Positions 11,544 to 24,600 of a stretch of DNA of 64,000 nt are shown in pieces. A program made the translations under genes and the position numbers. The DNA is from Argopecten irradians (lineage: Eukaryota > Mollusca > Bivalvia > Pectinida > Pectinidae): contig NC_091147.1 in assembly GCF_041381155.1 (NCBI RefSeq), positions 9,570,837-9,634,836 on the forward strand, read 5' to 3'. The notes under the pieces are model-generated. The model did no database searches. It was not told where the DNA came from and was given only the letters and a program-made list of their open reading frames with translations. The first letter of the stretch is position 1. Every line of letters starts with the position of its first letter.

Positions 11544-14500
11544 AGATAATCCTAGCAAACAAGTAATTACGGTGATAATATGATATATACGTGTATATAT
11601 TTACTATATTGATCACTTAGAGTTCACCTTCAAGTTTAAATATAAGTTATATGATCATACCACATTGTTGAAGAATTTTAGATAATACAACGATGGATTT
11701 TATTCTAAATTGCGTTTTTTAAATATCGTATGTCGAGCTACGCAACATTTAAAGTCCGCTCGGTGGCCAGTGACTGTTTTTGAATGCTGAGTGTCGTATG
11801 CCGAGCTGCACAACATTCAGATTCTATGGTAAATCTGAGACTGATTGATATGGTCTGGACAGCAAATTTAGGTCCTCTGTCTCTCACGACGTTGCTTTGT
11901 CCCAATAATGATCCTCTCCTTTGAGAAGTGATACCTCAAACGTTTCTTCATGCTGAAGCTAGGACAGCTAGCTTTAAAAATATTAACATCCTATCTTTCT
12001 TCGGTAAAACCAGAATTTTTGGTGAATTAAACCGTGGAAATTATTTAAATGGACAGACAAGCATAAATGATGCCTTATGAAAATTGCAACAATACAGAAT
12101 AGATCTTGTTTTTATGATTTATGGACATGTATTTTAGATGAAAGTGTATCTGAAGTAGTCACTCTATAATTATACAAATACACGTATTACTGTAAAAATA
12201 CGAAATGAAATAGTAGACCATAACTTGACTAATCTTGGTTTGACAGTGTGTAGTCTTTATACTCCATGTAGACATACATTTGTAAACATCACGGACTGAC
12301 AAAATTCATTTAAGCTCTTATTTGTACTTATAAAATTGGAAACTTTTGGTGGTGAATAACTTATTAAATGAACTGAGTGGGTTATTTTTATAGATAGCGG
12401 TATATATTATAAGACTCTTTCATTTGTGGATATGAAGGATAGGGATATTCTACCCGAAGGTCACAAAATGTAGCAAAACCCGAGGCTTGCCGAGTATTTT
12501 TCTTTCATACCTCGATGTTTTATTGCAATTTTACAACTATAATATCCCGCCATTTTGAAATAAATTCGAAGAAATCCATGGCTGAAAGTCAATTTTGCAT
12601 ACATGAAAAATTACGTGATATTTTCAACAAAAATTCCATTTTATTGTAAAACCACTTAAGTTTGTGAAAAAAAATGATAAAATTTTACCGAGGAAATAGA
12701 AATTGTGTTGATGCCGTGACGTCAAGAGGCTTTATTGCATGCAATATAGCCTCAGGCGCCATGAGTGTATTGCCCTAGACCGAAGAAATATGTATATTGT
12801 ATAAAGGGAAATAACTCCAATAACCCGGCACTCCCGACGAAGGGACTTTCAGTTTTAAACACGACCAAGCGTCCAAGACGTGGTTTTACTTTTTGCTAAT
12901 ACATTTAATGTATTACATGTACTGATATGATTTCTAAAATACATATCACTGATACCCGAGTCAATAGATAAGGCGATGTTAGCAACCATTAACAAGCAAC
13001 ATCACCTGACTGATCAGTGCTGAAATTTCAGTGTCCGAAAAGTTGATATCAACCTACTAAATGTAAACATTTATTTTATAAATATAGATTCAGCATGGAT
13101 ATATCAACATAGAACGAATATACGTTCCGGCCTACTATACCTTTCGGCTAAAGACAACACCATTATTTTGTCTAAAATTCTTTTAAGCTACAAAATTGCA
13201 GCTTATATCAACACTGCATATGCATGCATATGTAGCTGAGAAAATAAAAAAAATGAGAAAGAGCAAATTTTTATATTCCCCAGGTTGTCTATATACAGGT
13301 TTCGTTAGTATTGCTATGATTGTATGCTTCGTTCTATTATAGACATGATCATTCTCGATACTCTAAGGGTTAACGTCAGTGACAACAACCCTTGGAGTAT
13401 CGAAGATGAAACACGTTAATCAACAGATGATTGGATATTTACAACGCTTTTGTTTTCGTCCAATTAAAAAAAACCCCAACAACATATAAAATGAAACAAA
13501 GCTCATATTTTGTGTTCCCATAATTTATTGACGTTATATCGTATCAGACTGAGAGATACAAACTTGTGAATTTTTTAATTCATAAAAAGAATTTATCAAA
13601 ATGACAATAGGAAAATATTACTAACAATACAACCATTGAATGGAATATTGACAGCGTGACTATTTGTACAATACCACAATACCACTGTTATCAGTTATCT
13701 ATTGAGATTCTATAGGAGCTTGATAAACCTTGTGAATTGAAACTAATAAATGTATGTAGATAAATTGATCAGTGGTGCCAGCAATGTTTCATCAAAAGAA
13801 TTCAATACAACGTGAATAATAAAATGGCTACCAAGTTTGTGGTGTATCCGAGTGTTTTTGAAGACTGGTTTGTGATGTGTCTCCTTGTGATAATATGGTT
13901 ACTCTACTATAGTGTCGCCCACTGAAGTATACATCCAAAGACAATGAACAGCACACTTCGAACAGTAACTATATACTAGTAACAAAAAAGGTCTCATTGT
14001 TTGAGTATTTAGCAGACATTAGATCTGGGGTGTTTCCCGGCGAAAGGACAGAAATAATTCAACTTACAGTCAGGGCGGTACATTTCTATCAAGAAAGGCT
14101 TTAGGAGCGAGAATCTATTTGAAAGAGAACAGCAGAATGTGTTCAAAATTCAGTTGCATTCGATAAGACAAATGAAGTCGATATCAAATGTGCATAATAC
14201 ATTGTCATATTGATAGTACCTGAAACGGCAAAAATAACATTACAAACTTACTACAAATGTTAAATCATTTCACAGTTATATATATAAACTTTGTCATACT
14301 GAAAGTGGTTGATATAATGCAGATGAGTACAGAATGACAACATTAAAAATACAATATTATTTAATTATGGTCACGTGCGGAGCTTCCAGGGGATTATTTC
14401 CCTCCACATTCCAATTACGGTGAAATATCTTATTTATTCAATATCACGTGATCACGTTTGATCCAATGAGAACATTCTAAATGAAAGTGAGATCTTTGGA

Positions 14501-16127
14501 AGTACACGTACTTATCACTGAGACAGCACTATAAAACTGATACTTATTAGAAACACCAAACCGAGGATGTAGATGGATTATATATCATTGACCAAACTAT
14601 CACAGAACTTGTCGCTGACCCCATTATGATCTGTCAATGTTACTTCCCTTAATTCACTCCGTCACTCGTTTACTCCATCAGTCTGACGGAGTAAAACGGA
14701 GGGGGGAGTAACTCTGATAGACAGGAATTCGCTAACTCTGGCATGCGCAACTTTTCATCTGTATTTGTCGTTATACTATTTAAAGTTCATCGACGTTATT
14801 CAATAACACACAACATTTTTATGTTAGTATTTTATTTATGTAAATTGAAGTGCAATTTAGTGAACTGTTGAAGAACCATGGTGTTGATAGGGTTTAAGCA
14901 GTTCGATGATTTACCTTGCAGGAAAGGATTAATATAGGAACTGCCTGTTCGCAATTCTTTTGTTTATAACAATAGAATATTTAGTATTTAATTTACCTTT
15001 CGATTTCACCCCCTCCCCCCAAAAAAGGGGAAAAAACGTTGGCAGGGAAAGAACTTAATTCTGTTCATGTCCGCATATAGAACATTGTCTATCAGTATAT
15101 TCGTAATAAACAGCACAGGTTTCCAAAATGTCGTGTTTTAATTATCGTCAGGATATAAACAGAGGAATCAAATAAAAAATGACATTTGATTGACAATGCG
15201 TTTCTCTATTTGGTACGCACACCTATGTTACAACGGTTGTTAAAGAGGAATACAAATATCAACCCTTTATCGCACAGAATTCAATATAGTCTATTTTCTA
15301 ATACGTCAAATATCAGTTGATGAATACCTATATGACTTGTTGAGAATTATCCACATTGCTCTAGATTTGATTTCTGAACCAGTCATCCGTATTTAATCCT
15401 GTTGGAATTGTATCAATTTTTGGTTTACTGAGATTCAATAGCATAGCCGAATCAATGACGGTATAGGTGGAAACCCTGTGGCACGCCTGCAGATGTACAT
15501 AAATTACGACTGTCATTCACACACAGCAACCGTACTATGAATTATTCAGATACATGTAGGATATTAAAGGGATACGATATATGGTAAACTTTCGGTGACT
15601 TTTATGAAGAGCGGTTGTGCGGTATACACCATAGCTTGTGTTTGTTATAGACTTTGTGGATTTGAATTAGATGTTTAGAATATCAAATCATAATGGATAA
15701 TTACATTTTAATGAAGCAGATAATTATATTCTAAATACATTTTGGCATGTACAACAAGTATTTAATTAATTGCACAAATATTTTACTTTATCGAATTTAG
15801 ATATTCTCGTCGTGAATTTGATTTACATACAGCTGTATTAAGTTACATCAACTCATGCAACGGACAATTACATTTTAAATACATTTTTGTATACACTACA
15901 AGCGTTATATTATGGAAATAAGATTGCTTTATCGACGGTCTATGTGAGATTTCAATTTTAAACCACAAGTTATCGTCCTTTAATAACAGTTACATGTCTC
16001 ACGTATATGATACTGTACTTTGATGAATCAAATTATTTGCATGGTTATAAACCTAAATATCGTGAACTCCATTGATATATTTTGTAGTTACCATAAAGGT
16101 AAAATAGTTACAACATTGTAACAATTT
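11544..16127. other. Long non-coding stretch with scattered old repeats
   Basis: No protein motif was found in 4.6 kb on either strand. One CRE palindrome lies at 12717-12724. CCCGAGGCTTGCCGAG near 12480 and several TA-rich inverted bits look like decayed repeat DNA. A short inverted repeat at 13350-13408 is listed separately. Confidence 0.4.
13350..13408. mobile_element. Short inverted repeat related to a CATC-CTCGATA element
   Basis: CATTCTCGATACTCTAAGGG and its near-exact inverse enclose about 15 bp. The arm is similar to the ends of the element at 31849-32079 (CATCCTCGATA). This suggests a MITE reduced to its two ends, or a regulatory hairpin. Confidence 0.4.
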
Positions 16128-16260
16128 CCCGTCAGCTTCGGGGGGGGCTTCGCCCCCCATACCCCCCACCGGGGCTTCGCCCCTGGACCCTGAGCAGAGG
16201 GCTATCGCCCCCTGCACCCCCAAGCATGCAGGTCTTTCCAAACCTAGCTACGCCGCTGAT
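16128..16260 (-). repeat. GC-rich hairpin repeat
   Basis: An island of G and C runs in AT-rich DNA. GGGGGGGCTTCGCCCCCC at 16141-16158 and GGGGCTTCGCCCC at 16171-16183 are hairpins with short TTCG-like loops; GGGCTATCGCCC at 16199-16210 is a third. On the minus strand it starts with GGCGTAGCTAGG. This looks like a dispersed repeat seen in many invertebrates (from memory). The overlapping open frame is not a gene. Confidence 0.6.
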
Positions 16261-16722
16261 CATGATCTTTAAAACCTTTAAAACATTATTCTTCGTTACT
16301 CACATCGAGTTCCGCCTGAAAAAAAGTGTACATTTCTTACTTATAATTTGCCCTGGTGATTGAATTTTGTGACTTTTCCACGTCAATTTGATGATATGCA
16401 TGAATAATTAAATTTTATTTGTTTTCATACTAAATCCGACTTTCTGATTGGCAGATTCTTTTTCTTCATACTACTATGAAGAAACAAATCCGAGAATGGC
16501 GCGAAAATACGCGGAATCACAAAGTTTGCAAACAAAATTTCCTTCATACCTCGATGAAGTTAAAAAATAGTAATATAAGTGCTTTTTGTCAAGACCATTA
16601 GAACATAATTTTATCATGAAACGAGGCAAAGGAATACAAGAAGAACATCAAAAAGGTACCTTTGTATCAATGATTAAAAACAAAAATCTTTAGAAAAAAA
16701 AAATGAACGTGACAATGTCCCT

Positions 16723-17088
16723 TTAAAGGCCCATTACTTTTGTTAAACAGCTTTTAATTTTTGTAAATGGGAATGCAAATCGAGTTTAATAACTTTGTAG
16801 AGTTACAAAAGTTACACTCATTATCAACTTCTGGAAAAAAATTGAAATAGAGTAAATGTTAATTTTCATAACGCGGGTCATCTTATGTTTCCCTCCGTCG
16901 TCCTAATTACCGCGCGCCTTAGTTGACTATCTCTTATACGCCAGACGGCAAAACAGCGAAATGAATCTTCACTGTAACATAGATTACGGAAGGCATTTAT
17001 TTGTTGTTCCTAAATAGACATTTTATTCGGTTATTGCTGCTTTTAAGAAGCTTTAAATTTTTGTTTTAGAAAGGTGGTAGGCCTTTAA
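16723..17088. mobile_element. MITE-like element with TTAAAGGCC ends (366 bp)
   Basis: The left end TTAAAGGCCCATTAC and the inverted right end TTAAAGGCCTACC share the outer nine bases, with weaker similarity for about 40 bp further in. It ends in TTAA on both sides like MITE family 1, but its interior is unrelated. Only one copy is in the window, so the call rests on the ends alone. Confidence 0.45.
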
Positions 17089-17443
17089 CCTATAATACTA
17101 TTTGTAAATAACTTCACAGTCTAACTTCACTAAACTCCGAGGAGTATTGGGTCTATGAGATAAAAATCCGTGTCCATTGTATTTTTCATGGCTTTACCTA
17201 TATATGAAGTTTTTTCATCTGACTTTATTGAAATGTATTTTGTCGCTACATTAAAAATATTGGAATTTCTACATCCTTCACGTCTAAAAGTCAACATTTC
17301 TCTTATTTCCTCAGATTTAAATTAAATTCACGATAAAACGGACGAAATCTTCTCTAACATAAACATTGATCTCTCTATCTTTTTTATCTTTGGTGTACAT
17401 GTGTATCGATCTCAATTGAATTTATTTAAATTTCGATATTGGT

Positions 17444-17650
17444 TTATACACTGAAGTCATGCGTTCCTTCTATACAATTCCAGTCTGGTATGTAATCTTC
17501 TGAAAAGCCAACACGTAGAAACGCCCGATCTATGATTTTCCCTTCACCGATTCCTGATCCCATAACAAGCTTTATCTCTCTGATTTTCACACAGTCGTCA
17601 TCGGAGTCCTGCGGGTACGGACGCCGACAGGTAGACTCAGAAAATAATGC
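17444..17650 (-). CDS. Possible terminal exon of an unrecognised small protein
   Basis: A minus-strand frame ends with TAA at 17444. It reads STCRRPYPQDSDDDC, then VKIREIKLVMGSGIGEG and DYIPDWNCIEGTHDFSV, with a more gene-like composition than its surroundings. There is no ATG. A possible acceptor (ATTATTTTCTGAG) precedes it, and another, CAAGCAG, lies farther upstream. The second choice would add a hydrophobic stretch (FFVQSLLTISLALFSES) resembling a signal peptide. No first exon could be fixed. It may also be chance. Confidence 0.22.
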   Translation of the reverse strand, partial: ALFSESTCRRPYPQDSDDDCVKIREIKLVMGSGIGEGKIIDRAFLRVGFSEDYIPDWNCIEGTHDFSV

Positions 17651-18497
17651 CAGTGATATTGTAAGTAGGGATTGCACAAAGAATGTTTCACCTGCTTGTT
17701 AACAGACTTTTAAATGTTTTCTGTGTATTTGTGAAACATAAACTCTAAAAAAAATCAGCTGTGTTTACCTGAGTCACGTGTAACGGATGTAAACAATTCA
17801 TACCTTTGCGAAATTTGGATTTCCTACTTTCAACTTTTGGAATATATTAGAAAAAGGACAGTGGATGAACGATTCGGGTTTAATTATTTTTTGTGGCACG
17901 AGTTTTCGTAATTGTTCAAAGGATTGGATGTACTTACCAATGAAACATTATTAATATAAAAATTAAAGGGATTTTTATTTGTGTCACAAGTGTGTTTTTA
18001 AACTCTTATCTACAGTGAGTGTTAGTTTATTGTAAATTCACATCGAGATCAGGTGTAAGTTAGTGACAACCAATTACACTGTTACGCCCCAATATCAAAT
18101 ATCAACGACAAGAGAAACTTGTAAAGGTGACACAAAGTTCGGACAATACGATATGGACACGGACAGACTGCACGAGCGGCCGTCTCGCGCGGTACCGTTA
18201 ACCTTTTATGTACGGGTAGATATAATCAACAAAACGACTGAACACCCCGGGACACGGCAGTAAACTTATACAAACTAGACAGTAAACGGGGCATATAACA
18301 ACTAAGGAGAACGTCTATCTAAAGTGATATATACATTTAGACTATTCTGGCCGGGAATTTAAACCGTATAAGGCTTTAATGACATTTCTATAGTACAACT
18401 AGTAAAATAACGGCGAGGCAGATAAACCGTAACACACTGAACAGAAGCTGGTCAGTCGGGGCAGGGCGGACTAGAAAGCGATTACGTTGATTATCTG

Positions 18498-18539
18498 TGA
18501 CGTCAAAACAATAGACAATAGACCGTATTGATGACGTCA
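18498..18539 (+). promoter_or_regulatory. Paired CRE sites upstream of PDE-A
   Basis: Two perfect palindromes TGACGTCA lie at 18498-18505 and 18532-18539, 34 bp apart, about 103 and 137 bp before the PDE-A start codon. They lie 60-100 bp before a TATA-like TATAAAA. This is the consensus for CREB/ATF factors activated by cAMP and Ca2+ signalling. Binding is inferred. PDE-B has the same arrangement. Confidence 0.6.
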
Positions 18540-18601
18540 TGATAATAAGGATAGCAACACGCGCTGGAGTCAGCGATAGTACCAGGCGGGTGTATGTCGC
18601 T

Positions 18602-18608
18602 TATAAAA
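18602..18608 (+). promoter_or_regulatory. Candidate TATA box of PDE-A
   Basis: TATAAAA sits 35 bp before the ATG at 18643, which would give a very short leader of about 5-15 bases. If transcription starts elsewhere this is a chance match in AT-rich DNA. Confidence 0.3.
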
Positions 18609-18642
18609 TGTAGCATAGGAATTGGTGGATTCTAAAGGGATC

Positions 18643-21600
18643 ATGTCGCGGAATTCCTTTTTGTTGTCACTGACAAAGAAGAGCCCGTTCCCGGGAAACT
18701 TTTCCACCAACAGATGGAGCGATTTGTGCGCACCAAGAATCACAGAACTTGATGTGAAAATGTTCTTGGAACACAACCCCAGTGTGTTCCGGCGTTACGT
18801 CATGGACTCTGTCAGTGTTGAAATCTTGGACGATTTGATCAAACGAAAACGAAGGGCAACGTCGTGTCGTGTTACGAAGAGACACAAAACTTTTCTGGGG
18901 GACTACGAGGCACTGTCCACCAAGGTGGTGGCGTCGAAGTTACTGGAAAGTGTGAACAGTAATAATCTGTTGGGCCGGATGGAGGAGCTGAGTAAGATCC
19001 TGACTCATGCTGTAAATGGCGACTCTCACTCTCTCTATATACCTAAAAACAATGATACAGAACTACACACGTACCGAGGGGGCGTCACTATACTATACGG
19101 ACCGACAGGCAAGGGCAGCACAGTGGCGGCGCATGTGTTCGAGACTAAAGCTTCCTTAACGGTGTCAGATCTGTCCTTAGAATTAGGCAGGTAAGTCACC
19201 AGGGGTCTGTTATATCAGTGTCTGCCTTATTTAAGCTTTCGCTTTTTGGCATCCTTAAGATTTATTCATATTTTTTAAAATCTATTTTCTTTACATTAGG
19301 TTTTAGAGAATTAATTCCACTTGTTTGAAGTCAATGTACCCATAGTGCCTTTTTATAATAATGCAGTGCGTGCATGGGAATGGATGCTTGCTTAACCCTT
19401 TTTTTGGAGGCTGCATTTTATGATGCTTTTCCAATGTCAAATGTTCAAAGCTGTTATAAGACTGTTCAGTGACTTTGAATCCACTATGCTGCTCGGAAGA
19501 CTAGTCCAGTCATCTACACCTATTAGCAAAAGAAGTGCTTTCTGGGGTTGAGTCGTGGTCTTTGTTTCTCTAACTTCCTATGACCCTCGTCCTCAGATCA
19601 CGTGATCTCCTGACTATTTTGCTCCCTCTGTGGCTTAGATGGTCGAGTCCAGACATAATTCTAAACATTTGAATGACACCGGTTCTTCTAGTGTTGGTAG
19701 ACCAAGGATCAGAAACCTTTCTCTATACGATTCATCATTCAGCTCTTTCACTAATTTTGTTGCCATTCGTTGAACTTCCTCCAAAGCTTCTGTGTCAATA
19801 TGATATAGTTACAGCACGTAGAGTACTGCTGTCATAGGATTTGTATCTTCTTATACATCTGAATCCGTCATCTAGATTCATGAGATAATTTTCAACTAGC
19901 TATAAACGAAGACTGTCATTAAAATATACTTCTATAGATGTAACTAATTGCACACTATGCTCACTCCTGCAAGTCCAATTCAAGGTTATTTTTCCTCACG
20001 CCGTTCCTCCCATACACAATCCTTTGACGTAATCGCCAACACTGACAGCGTCAGAAAACAGCTAAGAAGAATCCTACACAAGTGTATTAGAATAGATCCC
20101 ACGTATTTGTTTTCATCTTCAAGTCTCATAAAAACACGAATCGTCAGATTTCAGCTATGCATGCCAGAAGTTCATCACAGTCGTAATTCTAACAGTGTTG
20201 TATTAAAGATGCCCCACCGCCGACAGACCAAAAATGATATTCATCATTTGAACAATAATTGGTGTTTAATCGTGTATATAATAGTCTAATTAACACAAAA
20301 AATAATATAAAATAATTTATTTTGCCTTTGGTACATGCGCATTCAGTAGTTCATTTCATATAGGATATAGTGGTACGGATTTTTTTCGGGATGCAATTAA
20401 TTAATTTTCATATTTTTAACTTGAAGTAAAATTAGAAGCTCAAACTTTTCAATGGTGGTAATGGTGTAAAGTAAGTAACTTTTGTAACTGAAGAAAAATA
20501 CTTAATCATCTGCTCGAGTTTCTAATAGTGAAAAAATACCTTTTGTCAGCGGTGGAGCATCTTTAACTATTGGAGTGAATGTAAACGCGACCAGCAGGCT
20601 CTGATAAACCTCGGGAGAAATCTGGCATATGGAAAGAAATAATATACCCAGATAAGCCTACCGAATCTGAATTTAAAATTAAAAAAAAAAAAAAAAAAAA
20701 AACTCACGCACACATATACAAACATATCAGTAGATCAAAATTAGAACATTTTTCTTCTATTTACTACCATAAGCATACACTAAACCAAATGGTTTTTTTT
20801 GCGTGCATTAAAATTCCGCATGTATCACGGGTACGCAAAAAAGTGCTAGAAAAATAAATAAAAAATAATAATCGGCGCAAAACATTGTCAGACATGTATA
20901 CAGCAGTACATCGCAAAAACAAATCCATGCGAAAAAGAAGTTCGGGATGAAACGCGAAATTAGGTCGCCGAGAAAATAAATCTGTGTTAAGTATACGGTA
21001 AATTCTAGTTTATCATGTTTATCAAACTCGAGTTATTTAATTTTCTGAAAGGACAGCTGGGAACTCGTTTATTTCATAACATCAACTATTCTTATACTGT
21101 GGTGATTAGTTGTTTCTCGTCTACATTAAAAAGTCACATGTTACTTCATAATAACTTTCCGTTTTAAATTATAGTGTCCAAATAGAGGGTCAATATTCGG
21201 CTGTGTATACTTTAAATAAACAACTACTTGTTATAAACGATAAAAAAACTGCTATGAGTTTATGGCACGAATTTTCCATTGTGAAGCATACATATATAGT
21301 TATGGAATAAAACAAACTGTCAAGCAGCAAGCTCTGTTCAACTAGCTCATATGGTCGATAAATCTTAATAATTATAATTAGAATTCTGAGTTCTAATTAT
21401 TATTAATATAAAAAAGTAAATATATTACCGTATTCGACCCAATAAGCGCCCGTGTCCCTAAAAGCGCCCCCCCCCCCTTTTTGAGGCCTCAATTTAAATT
21501 TCCCAGGCATAAATAAAGACCAAAACTACATAAAACGGTATAGATTTGCAATAATTTTGAATCATTAACACCTTTTAATTTTTATCATTCTTTAAGCGCT

Positions 21601-24600
21601 CTGGGCGCTTATTGGGTCGAATACGGTAAATATTTTCTAGTTAAACCAAAAAATATTTATTATATTTACTTTTTTATCAATCTTAATCTTTCGAAAATTT
21701 ATTTTAATGATAACATAGCATACATTGAATACTTTTCTAGATACATTTGACTTAAATCAAATGTATCTCTCCTCCCCCCATACATTGAATACTTTTCTAG
21801 ATACATGTAACTTAAATCAAATGTATCTCTCCTCCCCCCTCTCTACCCCACTCCCCGCTCTACCCCACTCCCCGCTCTCCCCCTCTCCTTCTCTGTGCCC
21901 TTTCTCTCTCTCTCTCTCTCTGCCCCCCGCTCTCTCCCCCACTCTCCTTCTCTGTGCCCTTTCTCTCTCTCTCTCTCTCTGCCCCCTCTCTCCCTTACCC
22001 CACTCCCCTTCCCTCACCCTCTCTCTCCTCCCCTCTCTCTGAACACACTCTCTGCACTTGGAGTCGTGTGTCTAATGATCCCAATAGAGCGTGGCCCGGT
22101 CGTCACGGATCTGTTAACCTATACATTACATTATCAATGGAGGTTAGTAGGCATAATTCCGTGTTTTGATATATTAACGTCATCGATAATATTTAATACT
22201 TATTTGTAACGCATGACTGCATTCTATCCAATCAGACCGATAATATTATTTATTACTAATAAAAGATACATAGGTAAGCTATTGGTCCTCAGCACCTTAA
22301 GAGTTTATCCGCTAGTTGATTATTCTAAACCTGGCGTATGTTAAGATCTGTCTGTACCTTTTGAATGGAACGTGATAGACATATAACGTACTGGCGACGT
22401 CATGTATGATGGTTAAAGGTAGTAAATTAAAATCCAAAACTGTCATTGTGGCTAAGCTTGATAGAGTCATGTATGGTGATGAAAAGTACAAAGTTATAGT
22501 TCTAAACTGTCATTGTGGCTACATTTAATTGTGAATAGTTTAAAAAATAACTTGAACGGTTGAAGGTGGAAGTGTAAAACACATCATAAATTACTAGTCA
22601 CACATTACATTTTCACTGGATGTGTTACTATAATAACATAAATGTTTGTATGGGTTTTCACATCAAAGCATTAACCATTTACATTTGGCCCATTGGCATT
22701 GGCCCTGTTTAAAACTATTGCAATTCTGTATCATTTCCTTCAAAAAGATTGCCAAACCACACCTCGGCTAATATATAAATGCAGAACCGATTTCAGTTAA
22801 TTATGAAAACAGCATTAAAACAACATGCTACAAAACATCAACCACAATGCTGATTATACTTTCTTAAAAATTGAGAAAATTTATCAATGTTTTCTGGTTT
22901 AATATTATTGAGATTGCGCATATCCTACACAATACTTATGGTCATGTATCGAGAAATATATATCACTACAATTCATAACTTACTCCGACGCATTAACCAT
23001 GAACTTCTCCATATTTTTCTCCTTTGAATCGAGCGTCCTCATCCAAAAACAGCATTTATGATTATAATAATTGACATAAAGTTAGAATCCAGTGCCATTT
23101 GTTTAGAATAACTTTGCACATCGATGTCTAAACTAAACCGAGTACATGTCTTGAAGTTATCAAAATTCTGTATTTATCCTTAAAATGATTACCAGACATC
23201 CATATCCAAACCCCAATTATGATAATATATAAATGCAGAAATTGATAAAAATTGTCAATACCGTCGTCTAAACCAGACTAATTTCCCAAATCCCCACGTT
23301 CGAGATGCAAGTTAATAAAAAAAAAAAATAACGGGATATGAGAAGTGATTTATGTTCTTAAAAAATAAAAATGTGGCAGTGCTCATGAAACATAAATATT
23401 TATGTTTATATTTTTTATATATATATTAACCATAAATATGTATATACTTTAAAATGTAAAATAATTTCTACCAACTACATATGCTTAATGAACACATTTT
23501 TACTTTTCTAGAATAAATATTTTATTTAAAAAAATTCGCGTTTCACGTGCCATAACGAGCCATACAAAAGTTGGTACATTTTCTAAGCTTTTGCTACTTA
23601 TGTTTTTCATTTACTTTCCAATTGTTTTGTACTTATTGTTATTCTGTATTCTGAAGGTAGAGCCATACAAAAGTTGGTACATTTTCTAAGCTTTTGCTAC
23701 TTATGTTTTTCATTTACTTTCCAATTGTTATTCTGTATTCTGAAGGTACTCTGAGAACATGACATGTAAACATAAACAGTCTTACAAAAATGTATATCTA
23801 CCTGGGGTAAAAAAAACACCTTTATGCACTGAACCTATAATAGTACGTATTCTCCTGGGGTTAAAAAAGAAACTCTCTGCACTTAACCTATAGTACATTT
23901 ACATGGAAACATTATAAACTCGACCTTATTTTGTAACCACTAAATCACTGTGAACTTGAATCAGAGTGATTCAATCTTTAATCGGACCAGCAGTAGGTAG
24001 ACACCATGGATAACTATACAAATTCTCACCCTTTTAATGTTAATTTATGACTGGTAAGTTTACACAGTTACCAGGGGCGCCTTTCTGATTTCATTTGAAA
24101 ATTGACATGGCGACATTGTGTGAAACGCAGGTTTCATGAATCGGTTTCTTGAAACGAAATAAATAATGGTTGGAGCTCAGTTGTATGTACATGAAATTAT
24201 TCATGTCCGTATTACCTCATTCACTGATATTCATTTCTCAACTTTCCTGCAGTGTAACTTGGTAGAAATTCTATCGGGAAGATATAACTTAACCAGTAAT
24301 CCGTTATTTAGAATGCTTCCTTTACTGGTGTTTCCAACTTATATCTTCTGTATCTGATTGCATATCGATACATGAACTTTATAATCACTAATATCCTACG
24401 AGTATAAAGCGTCATAATTCTCGCACTGTAAACCAATTTTATTTCGCGTGATTTATTTTCGCGAATTTCACGATCCAAGTAAATCTACGAATTCAAAATT
24501 CATCTCCGCGAATTAACATTTACATAATTGATTCCAATAGGAATTTCCGGTCAATTTGTAAATCAGCGAACATAAATCTTCGTGAACTTGTTTTGAAATA

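Noticed and set aside
18622-18622. PDE-A start at 18622
   Set aside because: The codon there is TTG; the first ATG in frame is at 18643.
21725-22209. Several Ser/Leu/Pro-rich open frames on both strands
   Set aside because: They come from the CT-only tract in PDE-A intron 1.
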